Positions 61,787 to 64,000 of a stretch of 64,000 nucleotides of DNA are shown here, piece after piece (positions within the stretch are counted from its first letter, which is position 1; every line of letters starts with the position of its first letter). This DNA comes from Paraburkholderia fynbosensis (lineage in GTDB: Bacteria; Pseudomonadota; Gammaproteobacteria; Burkholderiales; Burkholderiaceae). The DNA is taken from positions 1-64,000 of the forward strand of contig NZ_CADIKI010000027.1 in NCBI RefSeq assembly GCF_902859935.1, written 5' to 3'. Below the pieces are notes generated by a model that saw only the letters and a program-made list of their open reading frames with translations, searched no databases and had not been told where the DNA came from. The position numbers and the translations under genes were made by a program.

Positions 61787-63337
61787 TCATGCGACCTTGA
61801 ATACGTCGACCACGCCATGCAGACTGCGCGACTGCTCGTTGAGCGCCTGCGCGGCGGCGGTCGCCTGCTCGACGAGCGCCGCGTTCTGCTGGGTGATCGA
61901 GTCCATCTGGCTGACTGCCGTATCGACCTGCTCGATGCCAGCGCGCTGCTGTTCGGCGGCGGCCGCGATTTCGTTGACGATGTCGGTAACCTGACGCACG
62001 GCGACCAGCACCTCCTGCATGGTGCGGCCCGCGTCCGCGACGAGATCCGAGCCGACCGTCACCGTCTGCACCGACTCGGAGATCAGGTCCTTGATCTCCT
62101 TGGCCGCCGCCGACGAACGTTGCGCGAGACTGCGCACCTCGGAGGCGACCACCGCGAAGCCGCGGCCCTGTTCGCCTGCGCGCGCGGCTTCGACCGCCGC
62201 GTTCAGGGCGAGAATGTTGGTCTGAAAAGCGATGCCTTCGATGATGCCGGTGATGTCGGCGATCTTGCGCGAGCTCGCGTCGATCCCGCCCATCGTGCCG
62301 ACCACGCGCTCGACCACCGCGTTGCCGCGCGTCGCGACGAGCGACGCGCTGTCGGCGAGCGAACTCGCCGTGCGCGCGCTGTCCGCGTTCTGTTTCACCG
62401 TGGCGGTCAACTGGCTCATGCTGGCCGCGGTTTCTTCGAGCGATGCGGCCTGCTCTTCCGTACGCGAGGAGAGGTCCATCGTGCCGGACGCGATCTGCGC
62501 GGTCGCGGTCGCAATCGATTCGCTGCTGCCGCGCACGGCCCGCACCGTTTTGGCGAGGCTCGTCTGCATCTTCTCTACGCCGCGCAACAGCGTGCCCATC
62601 TCGTCGTCGGCGTGCACGTCGATGCGGCGGCTCAAATCGCCTTGCGCAATCGCGTCGAAATGGTCGAGTGCCTGATTCAGCGGATTCATGATCGCGCGGC
62701 GCAGTGCGAACCAGCTCAAACCGGCGGCCAGCACACCGATCACGATCATCACGCTCGACAGCGTGAAGAACGTGCGAAAGCCCGCTTCCGCCGCTTCGTA
62801 GTTCTGCTTCGCGTTGCTGTACAACGCCTGCTTGACCTTCTCGTTGGCCGCGTTCATGTCGTTGTAGAGCGCGCTCAGCTGCGTCATCGCGATCTTGTCG
62901 ACCTGCTCGTGATCGTTGGCCTTGATCGCCTCGATGAAGGCGGAGACCGCGCCGCGCATTGCCTTACGGCGCTCGGTCGCCTCGCCGATCAGGCTCGCCT
63001 CGTTCTCTTCGTGCGGTTGCTCGACGAACTTCTTCCACCACTCGTCCGATTTCGTGAAAAAGCCGCCGGCACGCTGAATCTGGTCGGCGGTATTCGGGTC
63101 GTCCGGATGCAGCGCGACGCGGTCCAGCACGAGGCGCGTGCGGGCAATGTAGATTTCCGCGTTGCCGATATTGGTCGCGGCGGTCAGCTTGTTCTCGTAC
63201 GTGTCGCGATTGGCGCGATTGGCCCGGCTGGTACCGAGCAGACCCAGCACGCCGATCGCCACCATCAGGATCGCGAGGAACCCCATCGTCAGCGCAATGC
63301 GCGCCTGCAGCGAAACCGCCGCCTTGCCAGCCTTCAT
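61787..63337 (-). CDS. Methyl-accepting chemotaxis protein
   Basis: The 516-aa receptor has TM1 (about 15-37), a periplasmic four-helix TarH-like sensor (about 38-188), TM2 (about 190-212), HAMP (about 213-265) and a cytoplasmic signalling domain with the conserved hairpin tip GIAFQTNILALNAAVEAARA. No C-terminal pentapeptide tether is seen. It is transcribed separately from the gluconate operon, from a sigma-28-like promoter. Ligand unknown; the position next to sugar oxidation genes is suggestive only. Confidence 0.92.
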   Translation of the reverse strand: MKAGKAAVSLQARIALTMGFLAILMVAIGVLGLLGTSRANRANRDTYENKLTAATNIGNAEIYIARTRLVLDRVALHPDDPNTADQIQRAGGFFTKSDEWWKKFVEQPHEENEASLIGEATERRKAMRGAVSAFIEAIKANDHEQVDKIAMTQLSALYNDMNAANEKVKQALYSNAKQNYEAAEAGFRTFFTLSSVMIVIGVLAAGLSWFALRRAIMNPLNQALDHFDAIAQGDLSRRIDVHADDEMGTLLRGVEKMQTSLAKTVRAVRGSSESIATATAQIASGTMDLSSRTEEQAASLEETAASMSQLTATVKQNADSARTASSLADSASLVATRGNAVVERVVGTMGGIDASSRKIADITGIIEGIAFQTNILALNAAVEAARAGEQGRGFAVVASEVRSLAQRSSAAAKEIKDLISESVQTVTVGSDLVADAGRTMQEVLVAVRQVTDIVNEIAAAAEQQRAGIEQVDTAVSQMDSITQQNAALVEQATAAAQALNEQSRSLHGVVDVFKVA

Positions 63338-63386
63338 TTTTTCTCTCCGAGGACGTCGCCGTGGGCATCACAGCCTTCCACCCTCG

Positions 63387-63413
63387 TTTACGGCATGTAC
63401 TTACTTACCTTTA
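63387..63413 (-). promoter_or_regulatory. Sigma-28 (flagellar/chemotaxis) promoter for the chemoreceptor
   Basis: On the minus strand the sequence is TAAA-N15-GCCGTAAA, against the FliA consensus TAAA-N15-GCCGATAA: the -35 and spacing are exact and six of eight -10 bases match. The transcript would start about 43 nt before the ATG at 63337, which follows GGAGAG. Confidence 0.68.
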
Positions 63414-63601
63414 GGATGACGGCGCGATCGTATGCTTTCTGGGCATTACATGCAGGCTCGCGCGTTGCGGCAAGGGAGGGAAATTCGGGGGGAAAGGTAC
63501 GGCCGCTGGGGCGCGTGCGCGAAAAGGCGGCGCTCGGCCTAAGGGTGGAGAGAGCTTGCGAGCCGGATAGCAGCTGCCGCTCGAGAAACGCATCGAGAAG
63601 C

Positions 63602-63638
63602 GAAAAGGGCTTCGATGGCGGGTTACCCATCGAAGCCC
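63602..63638 (-). terminator. Rho-independent terminator of the LivK-type gene
   Basis: GGGCTTCGATGG (63607-63618) and CCATCGAAGCCC (63627-63638) form a perfect 12-bp stem with an 8-nt loop. On the minus strand it is followed by TTTT. It ends the gene whose stop is at 63656. Confidence 0.88.
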
Positions 63639-63655
63639 AGATCGAGTCCTACCGC

Positions 63656-64000
63656 TTACATCTTCACTACGTCGACCAGCGTCTTCTTGCCGTCCTTGTA
63701 GTCGTACAGCGAGATCACGCCGTGCTGCAGGTCACCCTTCGCATCGAACGTCGTCTGCCCGGTGACGCCCTTGTAGTCGGTGCCCGCGATCTTCGCGAGA
63801 ACCTTCGACGGGTCGGTCGAGTTCGCGCGCTTCATTGCGTCGACCACGATATACACCGCGTCGTACGTGAACGGCGCGTCGAATTCGATCGGATGGCCGA
63901 AGCGCTTCGTGTACTTCGCCGCGAATTGCGCGCCGCCGTCCATGCGCTCGACGGCCATGCCCGCCTGCGAGCACACGACATTGCCGGCTGCCGCGCCGGC
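63656..64000 (-). CDS. Branched-chain amino acid ABC binding protein (LivK-like), C-terminal part
   Basis: The last 114 codons are present and the gene enters from the right edge. FDAPFTYDAVYIVVDAMKRA, VLAKIAGTDYKGVTGQTTFD and GDLQHGVISLYDYKDGKKTL are typical of the C-terminal lobe of LivJ/LivK-type periplasmic binding proteins. Ligand cannot be judged from this part. A strong terminator follows. Confidence 0.88.
   Translation of the reverse strand, partial: AGAAAGNVVCSQAGMAVERMDGGAQFAAKYTKRFGHPIEFDAPFTYDAVYIVVDAMKRANSTDPSKVLAKIAGTDYKGVTGQTTFDAKGDLQHGVISLYDYKDGKKTLVDVVKM

Larger units (their letters stand above)
63338..63655. other. Spacer between the LivK-type gene and the chemoreceptor gene
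   Basis: It holds the chemoreceptor promoter (63387-63413) and the terminator of the LivK-type gene (63602-63638). No gene is recognised. Confidence 0.6.

Noticed and set aside
1..64000. CRISPR arrays, tRNA or rRNA genes, prophage or integrase genes
   Set aside because: Looked for repeat-spacer patterns, conserved rRNA segments and recombinase motifs; none was seen.

Overview
The window looks like a high-GC chromosome or megaplasmid segment of a betaproteobacterium of the Burkholderiaceae, most like Paraburkholderia. Reasons: strong G/C bias at third codon positions, a prpR/prpC pair with a sigma-54 promoter, a gamma-alpha-beta FAD sugar dehydrogenase resembling the Burkholderia cepacia enzyme, and an unusually dense set of catabolic modules each paired with its own LysR, LacI, AraC or TetR regulator. 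No rRNA, tRNA, CRISPR array, integrase or intact insertion sequence was seen.

Layout. 1-2442: the start of prpC (2-methylcitrate synthase) divergent from the sigma-54 activator prpR. 2454-6021: a wrecked LysR gene beside an intact D-malate/tartrate dehydrogenase, then an aromatic-acid MFS carrier. 6657-15587: a galactan operon (ABC ATPase, binding protein, two permeases, GH42 beta-galactosidase, GH53 endo-galactanase) with a divergent LacI regulator and twin operators. 15584-22399: a sugar-acid cluster (MFS, enolase-superfamily dehydratase, PdxA2-type dehydrogenase, HAD hydrolase, LysR, second MFS) with a shared 17-bp element upstream of both carriers. 22701-29333: small regulator-plus-oxidoreductase modules (MDR dehydrogenase/AraC; SDR/TetR), an orphan sulfonate-type binding protein and small unknown genes. 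29522-47092: a Wzx/Wzy exopolysaccharide locus with a PslG-like hydrolase, a Wzc-type kinase, an AraC/GlxA-type regulator and a TupA-like ATP-grasp protein. 47248-53160: a lower gallate/protocatechuate 4,5-cleavage operon (MFS, LigJ, LigK, a signal-less ModA-like protein) next to a broken tannase gene. 53366-61758: two gamma-alpha-cytochrome c membrane dehydrogenases for periplasmic sugar and gluconate oxidation. 61787-64000: a chemoreceptor with a sigma-28-like promoter and the end of a LivK-type binding protein.

Taken together the genes describe a soil or plant-associated oxidative heterotroph. It harvests plant polymers (pectic galactan, and formerly tannins), sugar acids, organic acids and aromatics, oxidises glucose and gluconate outside the cytoplasmic membrane, and invests in exopolysaccharide. 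Two genes beside intact pathways (the LysR activator and the tannase) are decaying, which suggests ongoing niche adjustment.

The best candidates for something undescribed are three. First, the PdxA2/enolase/HAD sugar-acid pathway, which lacks the usual DUF1537 kinase. Second, the cytoplasmic ModA-like protein embedded in the LigJ/LigK operon. Third, the exopolysaccharide locus with its 1.28-kb structured non-coding spacer.
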